Assembly (NCBI GenBank): GCA_049671305.1
Contig: JBATUR010000034.1
Location: forward strand, 50,808 to 114,807
DNA from: CADCTM01 sp049671305
GTDB lineage: Bacteria > Cyanobacteriota > Cyanobacteriia > Cyanobacteriales > Coleofasciculaceae
Reading direction: 5' to 3'
DNA length: 64,000 nucleotides
Shown here: in pieces, positions 29,032 through 38,951 of the stretch
How positions within the stretch are numbered: the first letter of the stretch is position 1
Layout of the letters: each line of letters begins with the position of its first letter
Program-made: the position numbers and the translations under genes
The notes under the pieces: model-generated
Database searches by the model: none
Seen by the model: the letters and a program-made list of their open reading frames with translations, nothing else
Told to the model about the DNA's origin: nothing

Positions 29032-29061
29032 AAAAACCCCAGAGGAGCGAACCATCTGGGG
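29032..29061 (-). terminator. Rho-independent-type hairpin oriented leftward
   Basis: CCCCAGA (29037-29043) pairs with TCTGGGG (29055-29061). On the minus strand the hairpin is followed by TTTTT, the arrangement of an intrinsic terminator for leftward transcription. In the rightward direction it lacks a T-run, although it lies 22 bases after the small exported-protein gene and may still mark its 3' end. Confidence 0.55.
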
Positions 29062-29593
29062 CGGAACTGTTAAGCTTTATTGTTTATGTTTACTAAGGTA
29101 AGGTCAGTTGTTCCGGGCAATATTTTAAAAAAGTAAAAATATTAAGATCCATAGTTTGTCTTCAATTACTTAGCTTTGATGGCGGTGACTAGAAGCAAGA
29201 CTTTTGTTACTAATCAACTTCAGTTTAACTTCTGCTAGAGAATGGCTTCATTTAGTGTTGTAACTCAATCTGAAAGAAAATCACCTTTACTTAATAAGAC
29301 GAATCATTATCTACTCAAAGTTGCAAATTAGCTCAAAGTTAATAGAAACCATCACAATTGAGCAAACCAAAAACTTTTAATCTAAAAATATAAGTTAACT
29401 TTTTTGGCTTCTCTATCCAGATATAGAGGCAGCATTATCTATGGCAATTTGGGCTTCACAAACAATGCAGCTTTATACAAGCTTCATAAAAATTCCGTGA
29501 ATTTACTTAGCTTTACAAAATGCCAAAACCAGGTAAACTCATGATTTTTGAGATTTTTCTAGAAATAGTCCAACTGTTCAATAACATATCTTT

Positions 29594-29633
29594 ATGAAGT
29601 TACGATGAAGATATTATGAAGAGTTCATCAATA
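29594..29633 (+). promoter_or_regulatory. 7+4-spaced direct repeats, candidate response-regulator binding site
   Basis: ATGAAGT, ATGAAGA, ATGAAGA and ATCAATA begin at 29594, 29605, 29616 and 29627, each 7-mer separated by 4 bases. An 11-base period of 7-mers is the layout of PhoB/OmpR-family operators. It lies about 305-345 bases upstream of the HlyD-like gene. Confidence 0.45.
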
Positions 29634-29937
29634 TCTTGTGAAAGAAGTAATATTCATGACAAGTAGATAAATTACTTACCTAAAAGCTCAACTGTAAACC
29701 TAACAAAAGTGTTGAAGCGTGTGCTTAGTCAAACAATAACTATCATGCACAAAACGTCTTGTTGGCATCAGATAAAGCTTAAGGACTCATCCTAGCCAAA
29801 CCTTCAAGTGTAAGCGAGATTAATTAAGTCAAAAAATCTGTAATCCGTGCTGTTTAATTTGAACCTTCAAGACTGAGCTAGCTGCTGACTTCAACGTTTT
29901 TCATCTACTACCTCAATCAATCATTGAACTTATTAAT

Positions 29938-31170
29938 ATGCAGGGACATCAAACTTCAATTCTACCTGAAAACAAAGTAACACCGCGATCGTTGTTATCA
30001 AATTTACTAATTCTTGTCGCTAGTGTGGGATTAGTAATTCTGTCAGTGCGCTTACTGCACACCAAGTTTACTTCTGTGATTAGCCGCGATGCGGTTATTA
30101 ATGGAACGCTAATTAATATTAATGCACCGGAAGATGGAACCATAACTGAACTACCTGTAAAAACTGGGGAATCTGTTAGTTTAGATAAAAAAATTCTAAC
30201 TATCAAAAATGAGCGGATCAGTAAGCTACCGACTCAAGAAATCATTACTCGAATTAATGATCAGCAGGCTCAATTAGACCGCGCCCAGGCTCAGTTAGAA
30301 AGGCAATTAATTTTAATACAAAGTTTCTCACAAGAGCAGCAAAATCAAGTAAGCTTAGAAAGCATTGAAGCTCAAAATAGTGTAGCAGAAGTTGAATCGG
30401 AGCTTCAAGGCGCAAAAGCCCGTTATCAAATTGCTCAAAAAAGCTACGAGCGCTCTAAGTTTTTAACCATAGAAGGGGCTTTGGCACAAACCCAATTAGA
30501 TTCTGTAGCCAAAGAATTAGAAGAAAGTAGAAACTTAGTAGGTAGCATAGAAGCTCGTCTTCAAGCAATTCGTGCCAATCAAAAAGCCTCTGGACTTGGA
30601 TTAACTTTAGCCCGAAGTCGTAGCGGCTACGATCCCAGAATACGGTTGCAAGAAATGCAATTGCAAATTGCCGACGGACGAAAAGCGATCGCAACTCTTC
30701 AGCAAGGAATTAAAGATGCTAAAGCTGAATTAATAGAAGCACAAATTGACGCCAACCGCAAAGAAAAAGTAGTAGTTAAAGTTCCTACTCCCGGTGTTAT
30801 GTGGCACATATCTGTTCAGCCTGGACAATTTGTGCAACAAGGAGCAACTTTAGGGCAAGTTTTAGATTGTAAAAGACGTTGGGTTGATGTCTTTGTAGAT
30901 GAAAAATCTGTGCGTTCAATTCAACCAGGAACACCTGCATCTATCGAACTTTATGGCTCAAATGCCCAAGTTTTACAAGGACACGTTAGCATGATTCGTT
31001 CTGGCTTAGGAAGATTAGCTGCTGGGGAAGATGTCGCCGTACCAATTACCCCCAATATGCCTCGTAATAGCCAAGTTCGGGTAGATCTCGAAGCAAATAA
31101 AGACAACGGTGATCCTAGCCTAATGTGCCATGTCGGGTATACGGGGAGAGTGACTTTCAAAATTAACTAA
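29938..31170 (+). CDS. HlyD-like membrane fusion protein of a polysaccharide export system
   Basis: The product has 410 residues. One membrane helix (about 20-40, LLSNLLILVASVGLVILSV) precedes a biotinyl-lipoyl-like segment (INAPEDGTITELPVKTGESV, about 60-80), a long coiled coil (about 100-220), and a beta-barrel region ending in CHVGYTGRVTFKIN. This is the periplasmic adaptor layout. The next gene, 47 bases on, encodes a cellulose-synthase-like enzyme. In Thermosynechococcus a HlyD-like protein and a TolC-like protein are, as I recall, proposed to form a tripartite cellulose exporter (Xcs); this pair fits that model. No TolC homologue is in the window. Confidence 0.88.
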   Translation: MQGHQTSILPENKVTPRSLLSNLLILVASVGLVILSVRLLHTKFTSVISRDAVINGTLININAPEDGTITELPVKTGESVSLDKKILTIKNERISKLPTQEIITRINDQQAQLDRAQAQLERQLILIQSFSQEQQNQVSLESIEAQNSVAEVESELQGAKARYQIAQKSYERSKFLTIEGALAQTQLDSVAKELEESRNLVGSIEARLQAIRANQKASGLGLTLARSRSGYDPRIRLQEMQLQIADGRKAIATLQQGIKDAKAELIEAQIDANRKEKVVVKVPTPGVMWHISVQPGQFVQQGATLGQVLDCKRRWVDVFVDEKSVRSIQPGTPASIELYGSNAQVLQGHVSMIRSGLGRLAAGEDVAVPITPNMPRNSQVRVDLEANKDNGDPSLMCHVGYTGRVTFKIN

Positions 31171-31217
31171 AGCCCGATTTAATTAGTCCTGAAGCTATTA
31201 ATCTAGCAACAATTATT

Positions 31218-33548
31218 ATGCGCCTTAAGAGTCGTGCCCAAACACAGTCCGCCTCAAAGCCCAAACAACTAAAACCGCCAAAAACTCAAACTCAAAAAAT
31301 TGTACCCACTTGGATTTGGGGAATATTTGTTGCGAGTCTCATTTTATTTATCGGTACAATTTATTTTACTAGTTGGACAAGTACAGGACCCACCTTTCTA
31401 CCACCAGAACTATCAAGCCCCGCCTCAGTCCCCTTAACTCCCTTAGAACTTTTAAATCCATTTTTTGAGCGTTTTAATGCGCCGGGAAGACGTTATTTAC
31501 CGGAATTTTTAGAAACACCTGTAGATATCTGGGAACAGCTTTTGCCGACTGGTTTGGTGATCGTTTTTTGTCTATCAACACGTGCTATTCCTGCCACAAA
31601 TTGGACACGTTTGCTAGTCAAAACTATCCTGGTAGCCTTGGCAGCCCGCTATATGGTTTGGCGAACCCTTGGTCAAACCCTAAACTTTACCACTGGCTTA
31701 AGTAGCTTTCTCAGTATTTTCATGTATGCCGTGGAAGTGTTCAGCTTTGTGCTGTTTTTCTTGAACACTATACAAACCATCTGGTCAAATTCTAAACTGC
31801 GTAGCGACCAGGCAGACCGTTACACCGAGGATATTTTGTCTGGTCACTACCTGCCCTCGGTTGATGTTTTTGTTCCCACCCATAATGAACCAGAATTTAT
31901 CGTGCGTCGTACCGCTGTCGGCTGTCAGGCGATCGATTATCCCAACAAAAAAGTCTATATCTTAGATGATACAGGTCGCCCTCATATTCGTGCTTTGGCT
32001 CAAGAATTAGGCTGTGGATACCTAACATATCCTCCTGGATTTGTCAACAAACACGCCAAAGCAGGCAACCTCAACAACGCCCTTCCTCAAACCGACGGAG
32101 AGCTGATTGTAGTTATGGACTCAGACTTTGTTCCCTTCAAGAACTTTCTGACTCGCACCGTCGGTTTCTTTCAGCAACCAGATGTCGCCATCGTGCAGAC
32201 GCCACAAGATTTTTATAATCCAGACCATCATGTCCGCAACTTGGGGGTAGATCATTTGTTCCCCAACGACCTATCAATGTTCTTTCGCTACGACCAATCA
32301 ACGCGGGATGCTGCCAACACAGCCATGTGCTGTGGCACTTCCTATGTGATGCGGCGTAGCTGTTTGGAGTCTGTAGGCGGCTACTTTACTCGTTGCGTTT
32401 CCGAAGACTCTTCCACCTCTACCTTATTTCTCACCCGTGGCTATCGCGTCATTTACCTCAACGAAGCACTGAGTATGGGAGAGTCAACCCGCAACTATGC
32501 CGACTTTATGAAACAGCGGCTACGTTGGCTGCAAGGTAATCTGCAAATTTTTTACTGCTACAAGCAAGTCCCAATTTGGTCAAAACTAAACTTAATTCAG
32601 AAAAGCTATATGCTTGTGCACTTGATGGGGTGCTTCCAACCTTTGATTCGTGTAATTTGTATAGTTACCCCTTTGATTAGTTTGTATTTAGGTGTTTCGC
32701 CAATTATTTCCACACTGCCGGAAATCGTTTATTATGGCGTCCCCTACTTACTATTACTAGCTGGCACAACTGCTTGGGCTTCGGAATATCATGCTTCTTA
32801 CTTCTTTAATCAAGTCTACGAAACCATCTTTTGCTTTCCTGGTTTAAAGCGCCTCTACAGCACAATTAGGCGTCCCTTCGGCAAAGGTTTTGCGGTAACG
32901 CCTAAAGGTGTGACTGTTGACTCCAAAAATTACAATTTGCGGTCTACCTTGCCCCTAATAGTAGTCATGGCACTAACCGTGCTAATTGTTACTTTGGAAT
33001 TAGTTGGCTATCGTATGGGTCTTTGGGAAGCGATGGCTTCGCCTGAGTTTGGTTTAGTATTTTTCTGGTTAGTCTACAATTTTGTGATCATGGCAGTGGC
33101 AGTTTTGGCAGCAGTTGATCAACCTGAACGTCGCTTAGTAGACCGCTTTCCCTTGCGTACTGTCTGCAAAATTAGCTCTGATCAGGGTCAGTATTGGGGT
33201 CATACCAATGATGTCTCAGAAACAGGTGCAAATGTCACCTTAATAAGCCAAGAATTTTTAGCCGACTCCATAGTTGAAATGGAGTTTTTGGAACATAATT
33301 TTTCAGTGGAGGCAGAAATTACTCGCTCAAGCTATACAAATCATGGTTTTAATGTTGGCTTAAAGTTTAGCCCGTTGACTATTAAACAAAGCCGCAAAAT
33401 TATCGATATCCTCTACACTAATCTCACCTGGTGGAAGCAAGCAAAACGCTTGGGAGGAATTGATGCAATGCTGGCAATATTGTTTTCTATTCTCAAACTA
33501 CGTCCAGTTTTAACCTATTATAAACGCCGTACTTCTAGTAGTCGCTAG
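31218..33548 (+). CDS. Cellulose-synthase-type family 2 glycosyltransferase with PilZ domain
   Basis: The product has 776 residues. An N-terminal helix (about 30-52) and further helices (about 95-190) precede the catalytic domain, which has DVFVPTHNE, ILDDTGR, VVMDSD (about 301-304), CVSED as the acceptor-side acid motif, and QRLRW (about 432). More membrane helices follow (about 470-540 and 580-640). The C-terminus holds a PilZ domain with RFPLR (RxxxR, about 642) and DVSETG (DxSxxG, about 665), the residues that bind cyclic di-GMP. Activation by cyclic di-GMP is therefore expected. It likely polymerises a beta-glucan such as cellulose; exact product is not provable here. It is paired with the HlyD-like gene. 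Confidence 0.92.
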   Translation: MRLKSRAQTQSASKPKQLKPPKTQTQKIVPTWIWGIFVASLILFIGTIYFTSWTSTGPTFLPPELSSPASVPLTPLELLNPFFERFNAPGRRYLPEFLETPVDIWEQLLPTGLVIVFCLSTRAIPATNWTRLLVKTILVALAARYMVWRTLGQTLNFTTGLSSFLSIFMYAVEVFSFVLFFLNTIQTIWSNSKLRSDQADRYTEDILSGHYLPSVDVFVPTHNEPEFIVRRTAVGCQAIDYPNKKVYILDDTGRPHIRALAQELGCGYLTYPPGFVNKHAKAGNLNNALPQTDGELIVVMDSDFVPFKNFLTRTVGFFQQPDVAIVQTPQDFYNPDHHVRNLGVDHLFPNDLSMFFRYDQSTRDAANTAMCCGTSYVMRRSCLESVGGYFTRCVSEDSSTSTLFLTRGYRVIYLNEALSMGESTRNYADFMKQRLRWLQGNLQIFYCYKQVPIWSKLNLIQKSYMLVHLMGCFQPLIRVICIVTPLISLYLGVSPIISTLPEIVYYGVPYLLLLAGTTAWASEYHASYFFNQVYETIFCFPGLKRLYSTIRRPFGKGFAVTPKGVTVDSKNYNLRSTLPLIVVMALTVLIVTLELVGYRMGLWEAMASPEFGLVFFWLVYNFVIMAVAVLAAVDQPERRLVDRFPLRTVCKISSDQGQYWGHTNDVSETGANVTLISQEFLADSIVEMEFLEHNFSVEAEITRSSYTNHGFNVGLKFSPLTIKQSRKIIDILYTNLTWWKQAKRLGGIDAMLAILFSILKLRPVLTYYKRRTSSSR

Positions 33549-33564
33549 TTAGAGGTCTGACTAA

Positions 33565-35493
33565 TTAATTAGCTAACCACGGATCACTAACTGCCGAAAG
33601 TTGAGCAAAACGCCGTTGTGCTTGTTGTTCTTGAATTCGCTCAATACTACCTGTAGGAATTGAAGCAATGAGTTGGCGCGTGTAGTCTTTTTTGGGAGAA
33701 AGATAGATGTTTTCGGCAGTATCAATTTCTTCTATTTTGCCTTGATTCATGACCATAATGCGATCGCTCATAAACTTAACCACACTCAAGTCATGGGAGA
33801 TGAAAATATAAGTTAGACCAAATTCAGCCTGCAATTCTTTGAGCAAATTTAACACCTGTGCCTGCACCGAAACATCCAGCGCCGAAACCGATTCATCGCA
33901 GATGATAAACTTAGGATTTAGTGCCAACGCCCTAGCAATACAAACCCGTTGACGTTGACCACCAGAAAATTCGTGAGGATAACGCTGCATCCAGTTGGGA
34001 TTTAAACCAACACGTTCTAATAAATAAGTAGCGCGATCGCGTCTAACTTTTTCACTTCCCCGGTCATGAATCAAAAGCGGCTCCATCACCGCTTCCCCAA
34101 TCTTCATGCGCGGATCAAGAGAACTAAAGGGATTTTGAAAAATAATCTGCATTTCTCGACGCAACTGCCGCAAGCGTTTCCCCGAAAAAGCTGTAACTTC
34201 TTGCCCTTCAAACCAAACCTCACCACTGATCGGTTCAATTAATCGTAATAACGTCCGCGCCAAAGTCGATTTACCACAACCTGATTCTCCAACCAAACCC
34301 AAAGTTTCCCCTGGATACACTTCAAAAGAAACTTTATTTACTGCCATTGTGTAGCGCTTGGTGCGACCAAACACCCCCTTTTGGGGAAAACCAACCATCA
34401 GCTCACGTACCGCAACTAGAGGCGATTGGGTTGGGGTTTCTGGGGTCTTTCGATTACTTTCTAAAACTCCTGAAATGGAATCGATAAAATCAACTTTTTT
34501 TTCTGTAATTTGAATTTCACCTGTTGCCGTTTTGCTAACTTCCATAAAATCGGCAACTGTTGGCAAATATTTCTGATGTCCTTCCAACTGGGGACGACAG
34601 GCAAGTAATCCTTTAGTATAAGGATGTTGGGGACTAGAAAATATCTGCAAAACATCGCCACTTTCCACAACTTTTCCTTGGTACATCACCGCCACACTGT
34701 CGGCAATTTCAGCAATTACCCCTAAGTCGTGGGTAATAAAAATCATCGACATTCCCCGCGTGTCGCGCAACTCCCGCAACAGTTCCAAAACCTGCGCTTG
34801 TACCGTCACATCCAACGCCGTTGTCGGTTCATCAGCAATTAAAACAGTGGGGTTACAAGAAATTGCCATTGCGATGCAAACTCGCTGTAATTGTCCACCC
34901 GAAAGTTCATGGGGATATCTATCTAAAATTGCTAATTTTCGCTGATTAATTTGATGATTAAGAGCTTTTTCTCCAGGCACAGCAACGCCTGGATTATTCA
35001 AGCGAAATTCCTCTAAATATTGCTGCCGCATTTCGCTATCACTTTCTAGCAGCTTAACTTCTTGAAGATGAGAAATCGCTTGACGCCGTGCTTCGGATGG
35101 AGTTACTTTTTGATGCTGACGAATTGCTTCGGTTAGCTGAAATCCACAGGTATATAATGGGTTGAGAGCCGTCATGGGTTCTTGGAAAATCATGGCAATT
35201 TTCCCGCCCCGAAACAAGCGCTTTTGCTCAGAATTTATTTGTAATAAATTGATGGTTTCGGTATCAGCATCAGCACGAAAATAAATTTCACCCTGGGTTA
35301 CTTTACCCGGAACCGGCACCAAACCCATGACTGCTAGGGATGTGACTGATTTGCCACTGCCTGACTCGCCAACAATTCCGAGAGTTTGTCCACGATTTAG
35401 CTTTAAATCGATGCCATCTACAGCATTGACTAATTTGGCATCGGTTTGGAATTGAACTTGCAGATTGCGAACATCTAGGACGAGATCAGTCAT
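33565..35493 (-). CDS. ABC transporter ATPase, two fused cassettes (oligopeptide/glutathione importer type)
   Basis: The product has 642 residues from the ATG at 35493 (MTDLVLDV); an upstream in-frame ATG at 35571 would add 26 residues unlike the family. Cassette 1 (about 1-310) has Walker A GESGSGKS, signature LSGGQLQRV and IADEPTTALD. Cassette 2 (about 360-620) has GESGCGKS, FSGGQRQRV and CDESVSALD. Cassettes DppD-like and DppF-like in one chain are typical of GsiA-type proteins that energise dipeptide, glutathione or nickel uptake. Cassette 1 carries an insertion of about 40 residues before the signature (RLNNPGVAVPG). The permease and binding-protein genes are not adjacent. Confidence 0.92.
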   Translation of the reverse strand: MTDLVLDVRNLQVQFQTDAKLVNAVDGIDLKLNRGQTLGIVGESGSGKSVTSLAVMGLVPVPGKVTQGEIYFRADADTETINLLQINSEQKRLFRGGKIAMIFQEPMTALNPLYTCGFQLTEAIRQHQKVTPSEARRQAISHLQEVKLLESDSEMRQQYLEEFRLNNPGVAVPGEKALNHQINQRKLAILDRYPHELSGGQLQRVCIAMAISCNPTVLIADEPTTALDVTVQAQVLELLRELRDTRGMSMIFITHDLGVIAEIADSVAVMYQGKVVESGDVLQIFSSPQHPYTKGLLACRPQLEGHQKYLPTVADFMEVSKTATGEIQITEKKVDFIDSISGVLESNRKTPETPTQSPLVAVRELMVGFPQKGVFGRTKRYTMAVNKVSFEVYPGETLGLVGESGCGKSTLARTLLRLIEPISGEVWFEGQEVTAFSGKRLRQLRREMQIIFQNPFSSLDPRMKIGEAVMEPLLIHDRGSEKVRRDRATYLLERVGLNPNWMQRYPHEFSGGQRQRVCIARALALNPKFIICDESVSALDVSVQAQVLNLLKELQAEFGLTYIFISHDLSVVKFMSDRIMVMNQGKIEEIDTAENIYLSPKKDYTRQLIASIPTGSIERIQEQQAQRRFAQLSAVSDPWLAN

Positions 35494-35848
35494 AGCAGTA
35501 ATTACAGGAGTTAAATGGATTTTAGCAATGCCAAAGGAAAAGCAAATGTGTTGAGTGAGATCTTTTTTCACAAAAAGGCGATCGCATTTCTCTGCCGAGA
35601 CGCTAGGCAGGCAGCAGCACTTTCGCTGTTTTTAGGTTCAAAGGGCTGTACACTATCGCTTTTTGCTTGGTCAATTTCTTTGGGCAATAGCTAACCAGAC
35701 GGCAACTACTCCTAATCAATACGGTTCTACTCACTGCTGAGACTTACCTGAGAGAGATACATTAATGGAACAAAGTACATAAAAGTTTATAGAGGGTGAC
35801 TTAAACTACCACCCGATTCATTAACCGCACCATTAGAGCTAAACATTC

Positions 35849-38320
35849 ATGTTTGAACATTTTACAGAAAGAGCCGTCAAGTCAATTATGCTTGCTCAAG
35901 AAGAAGCCCGCCGCCTCGGACATAATCTGGTAGGCACCGAGCAAATTCTTTTAGGATTAATTGGAGAAGGCACAGGTATTGCTGCCATTGTCTTGGATGA
36001 TTTGGGTATTAAGCTAGAGGGGGTAAGGACTGAGGTAGAAAATCTGATTGGTCGGGGAAATCGTCTTGTCCCTACAGAATTGCCTTTTACTCCCAAAGCC
36101 AAGCGGATTTTTGAGCAATCATATCAAGAAGCTCGTCAACTTGGACATAATTACATCGGCACAGAACATTTATTACTTGCCATCACCCAGGATAAGGAAG
36201 GCGTTGCCGCTAAGGTAATGGACAATTTGGGTGTTGAGTTAGCGAAAGTCAGAATTGCCGTGATGCGGGCATTGGGAGAAGTTGCCGCTACTACTACTGC
36301 TGTTAAGAATTCGCCCTTTATGACAGGTGAGGAAGGCAAGAAGGCGACCTTAGAAGAGTTTGGCACGAATTTAACCAAACTTGCTGCTGAGGGCAAGCTA
36401 GACCCTGTAGTAGGTAGGAGTCAAGAAATTGAACGGGTTGTGCAGATTTTAGGTCGTCGCAGCAAGAATAATCCAATTTTATTGGGAGAGCCGGGAGTTG
36501 GCAAAACTGCGATCGCTGAAGGTTTGGCGCAACGCATTGTTAACAAAAATGTCCCCGATAATTTGGAAGATAAGCAGGTAATTAGCTTGGATATGGGTTC
36601 GATTTTGGCTGGGACTCGCTACCGGGGCGACTTTGAGGAACGCCTTAAGCAAATTATGGAAGAAGTTCGCAACTCAGGCAAGATCATCTTGTTCATTGAC
36701 GAAATCCATACTGTGGTTGGTGCGGGGGCAGTTTCCGGCGGTATGGATGCTGCCAATTTGCTCAAACCAGCGCTGGCACGGGGACAGATGCAGTGTTTAG
36801 GCGCGACAACTCTTGATGAATATCGTCAGCATATTGAGCGAGATGCCGCCCTAGAGCGTCGTTTTCAGCCTGTTAAGGTGGGAGAGCCAAGCGTTGCTGA
36901 AACGATTGAGATTTTGCATGGGTTGCGGGATGCTTATGAGCAGTATCACAAGGTAACAATTTCTGATGCGGCATTAGAAGCAGCGGCGAAGCTTTCGGAT
37001 CGTTATATTTCTGATCGTTATTTGCCGGATAAGGCAATTGATTTGATTGATGAAGCAGGAAGTCGTGTGCATTTGGCAAATTCTCCAACTTCTCCTGTTA
37101 CCAAGGAACTGAAGAAAGAATTGCGTCAGGTGACTGCTGATAAGAATGAGGCAGTTAAGGCTCAGGATTTTGATAAAGCGGGAGAATTACGCGATCGCGA
37201 ATTAGAAATTGAAGCTGAACTTCAGGCAATTATTGCTGGCAAAAATCAGCTAATACCTAATTCATCTACACCGATTGTTGATGAGGAAGATATTGCCGAA
37301 ATTGTTGGCTCTTGGACAGGTGTTCCTGTTAACAAAATCTCGGAATCTGAATCTGAGTTGTTGTTGCATTTAGAAGAGACTTTGCATCAACGTTTAATTG
37401 GACAAGATGAAGCGGTAACGGCGGTTTCTAAGGCAATTCGTCGCGCTAGAGTTGGCTTAAAAAGTCCTAATCGACCAATAGCAAGTTTTATCTTTTCGGG
37501 TCCTACTGGAGTTGGTAAAACTGAACTAGCTAAGGCACTCGCGGCTTATTTCTTCGGTTCAGAAGAGGCGATGATTCGCTTGGATATGTCGGAGTTTATG
37601 GAAAGCCATACAGTAAGTAAACTGATTGGTTCACCTCCGGGATATGTCGGCTATGACGAAGGCGGTCAACTTACGGAAGCTGTGCGACGCAAGCCTTATT
37701 CTGTACTACTGTTTGATGAGATTGAAAAAGCACATCCTGATGTTTTCAACACGCTTTTGCAATTGTTAGACGATGGTCGTTTAACTGATGCTCAAGGTCG
37801 GACTGTAGACTTTAAGAATACGCTGATTATTATGACCTCGAACATTGGTTCTAAGGTTATTGAAAAAGGCGGCGGTGGTATCGGTTTTGAAGTTTCAGAT
37901 AACTTGACTGATTCTCGCTATGACCGGATTCGTAGTAAGGTAAATGACGACCTCAAGCAGTATTTTCGTCCTGAGTTTTTGAACCGTTTGGATGAGATTA
38001 TTGTCTTCCGTCAATTGACGAAGGATGAGGTTAAGTTAATTGCTGACATTATGTTACGTGAAGTTTCGGCACGCTTACTTGAGCAAGGAATTAGCCTCGA
38101 AGTCACGGAACAGTTCAAAGACCGCTTGGTGCAAGATGGTTATGATCCAAGTTATGGTGCAAGACCTTTACGCCGGGTAATTATGCGCTTGTTGGAAGAT
38201 AGTTTGGCTGAAGCTATGTTATCAGGTCAGGTAGGCAATGGTGATCAAGCGATCGTTGATGTCGATGCTGATGGTGTCGTGAAGGTATTACCAAAATCGA
38301 TGCTGGAAACAGTCAGCTAA
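35849..38320 (+). CDS. clpC: ATP-dependent Clp protease ATPase subunit ClpC
   Basis: The product has 823 residues, the normal length for ClpC. The N-domain (about 1-145) has two Clp repeats (FTERAVKSIMLAQEEARRLGH). The first AAA+ module has Walker A GEPGVGKT (about 213) and IDEIHTVVGAG; the middle region contains a UVR-like segment (KAQDFDKAGELRDRE). The second module has GPTGVGKT (about 551), LFDEIEKAHPDV and the GGIGFEV loop. It unfolds substrates for ClpP in the cytoplasm and is essential in several cyanobacteria. It is monocistronic, followed by an intrinsic terminator. Confidence 0.98.
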   Translation: MFEHFTERAVKSIMLAQEEARRLGHNLVGTEQILLGLIGEGTGIAAIVLDDLGIKLEGVRTEVENLIGRGNRLVPTELPFTPKAKRIFEQSYQEARQLGHNYIGTEHLLLAITQDKEGVAAKVMDNLGVELAKVRIAVMRALGEVAATTTAVKNSPFMTGEEGKKATLEEFGTNLTKLAAEGKLDPVVGRSQEIERVVQILGRRSKNNPILLGEPGVGKTAIAEGLAQRIVNKNVPDNLEDKQVISLDMGSILAGTRYRGDFEERLKQIMEEVRNSGKIILFIDEIHTVVGAGAVSGGMDAANLLKPALARGQMQCLGATTLDEYRQHIERDAALERRFQPVKVGEPSVAETIEILHGLRDAYEQYHKVTISDAALEAAAKLSDRYISDRYLPDKAIDLIDEAGSRVHLANSPTSPVTKELKKELRQVTADKNEAVKAQDFDKAGELRDRELEIEAELQAIIAGKNQLIPNSSTPIVDEEDIAEIVGSWTGVPVNKISESESELLLHLEETLHQRLIGQDEAVTAVSKAIRRARVGLKSPNRPIASFIFSGPTGVGKTELAKALAAYFFGSEEAMIRLDMSEFMESHTVSKLIGSPPGYVGYDEGGQLTEAVRRKPYSVLLFDEIEKAHPDVFNTLLQLLDDGRLTDAQGRTVDFKNTLIIMTSNIGSKVIEKGGGGIGFEVSDNLTDSRYDRIRSKVNDDLKQYFRPEFLNRLDEIIVFRQLTKDEVKLIADIMLREVSARLLEQGISLEVTEQFKDRLVQDGYDPSYGARPLRRVIMRLLEDSLAEAMLSGQVGNGDQAIVDVDADGVVKVLPKSMLETVS

Positions 38321-38348
38321 GGTTCTTATTTGAAGTTTAAAAATGATT

Positions 38349-38380
38349 GACACCCTCACTATGATGAGAGTGTCTTTTTT
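38349..38380 (+). terminator. Intrinsic terminator of clpC
   Basis: GACACCCTCA (38349-38358) pairs with TGAGAGTGTC (38365-38374) with one central mismatch, followed by six Ts. It lies 28 bases after the clpC stop. Confidence 0.9.
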
Positions 38381-38951
38381 GTGTCTAATTTTTATTTAAT
38401 AAGAGATTAAACCGCTTACTTATCTTGACATCTAAATTCAGGAGGCTAGAGGCACAGTAACTTTAGCGGCTATTTCGAGAAGTGGGATTTTATATGCTTT
38501 TTTCATAAAACAATAGAGCCATTTTTTCTTTATTTAAATATTAATATTAGTTTTTAGAGAAAGAATATATGATTAATTTATCTCTAACTAGAGAGTATAA
38601 AACATTATATAAAGTTTGTATATAGATACAGAAAAAGAAAAAAAGCTAGCATAAAGTTTTTAAGTTTTGAGCAAAAGATATTGGCAGCACCGTTAATAAT
38701 GGGTACAAGCTTATTTGGTCAAGAAAGAAATTGTTTTTACAAGTTGGATTGTAGGAGTCCAAGGCAAGTCAGACATTTAGTAAGAGCAACTCTTGAAAAT
38801 CTAGGTAGGATGTAAAGCTTTTTTCATTTTCTCATCAAGTATGAAATGAAAAAGCTAGCGACAAGCTAGCTAAGTTCGTTGTGGAACCTTTCAAGACATA
38901 GACTACTAACGTTGTATATCTAAGTCAATTTCATAGGGAGTATCACCAATC
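38381..38951. other. Intergenic leader region upstream of the TauE/SafE gene
   Basis: About 570 AT-rich bases lie between the clpC terminator and the permease gene, with no supported frame. The last ~135 bases hold overlapping hairpins (38816-38871). AAAAGCTAGC also occurs twice (38641 and 38851). Confidence 0.6.
38816..38871 (+). promoter_or_regulatory. Two overlapping, mutually exclusive hairpins in the TauE/SafE leader
   Basis: Hairpin A: AGCTTTTTTCATTT (38816-38829) pairs with AAATGAAAAAGCT (38844-38856), one bulged T. Hairpin B: AGCTAGC (38853-38859) pairs with GCTAGCT (38865-38871). Bases 38853-38856 belong to both, so the stems cannot coexist fully. They end 80 bases before the start codon. 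Confidence 0.5.

Larger units (their letters stand above)
29016..29937. other. Long intergenic region upstream of the cellulose-type operon
   Basis: These 922 bases contain no supported coding frame. Near the left end is a hairpin with a T-run in the leftward direction (29037-29061). Around 29594-29633 is a periodic direct-repeat array. The length suggests a long regulated 5' region for the HlyD/glycosyltransferase genes or an undetected RNA gene. Confidence 0.6.
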
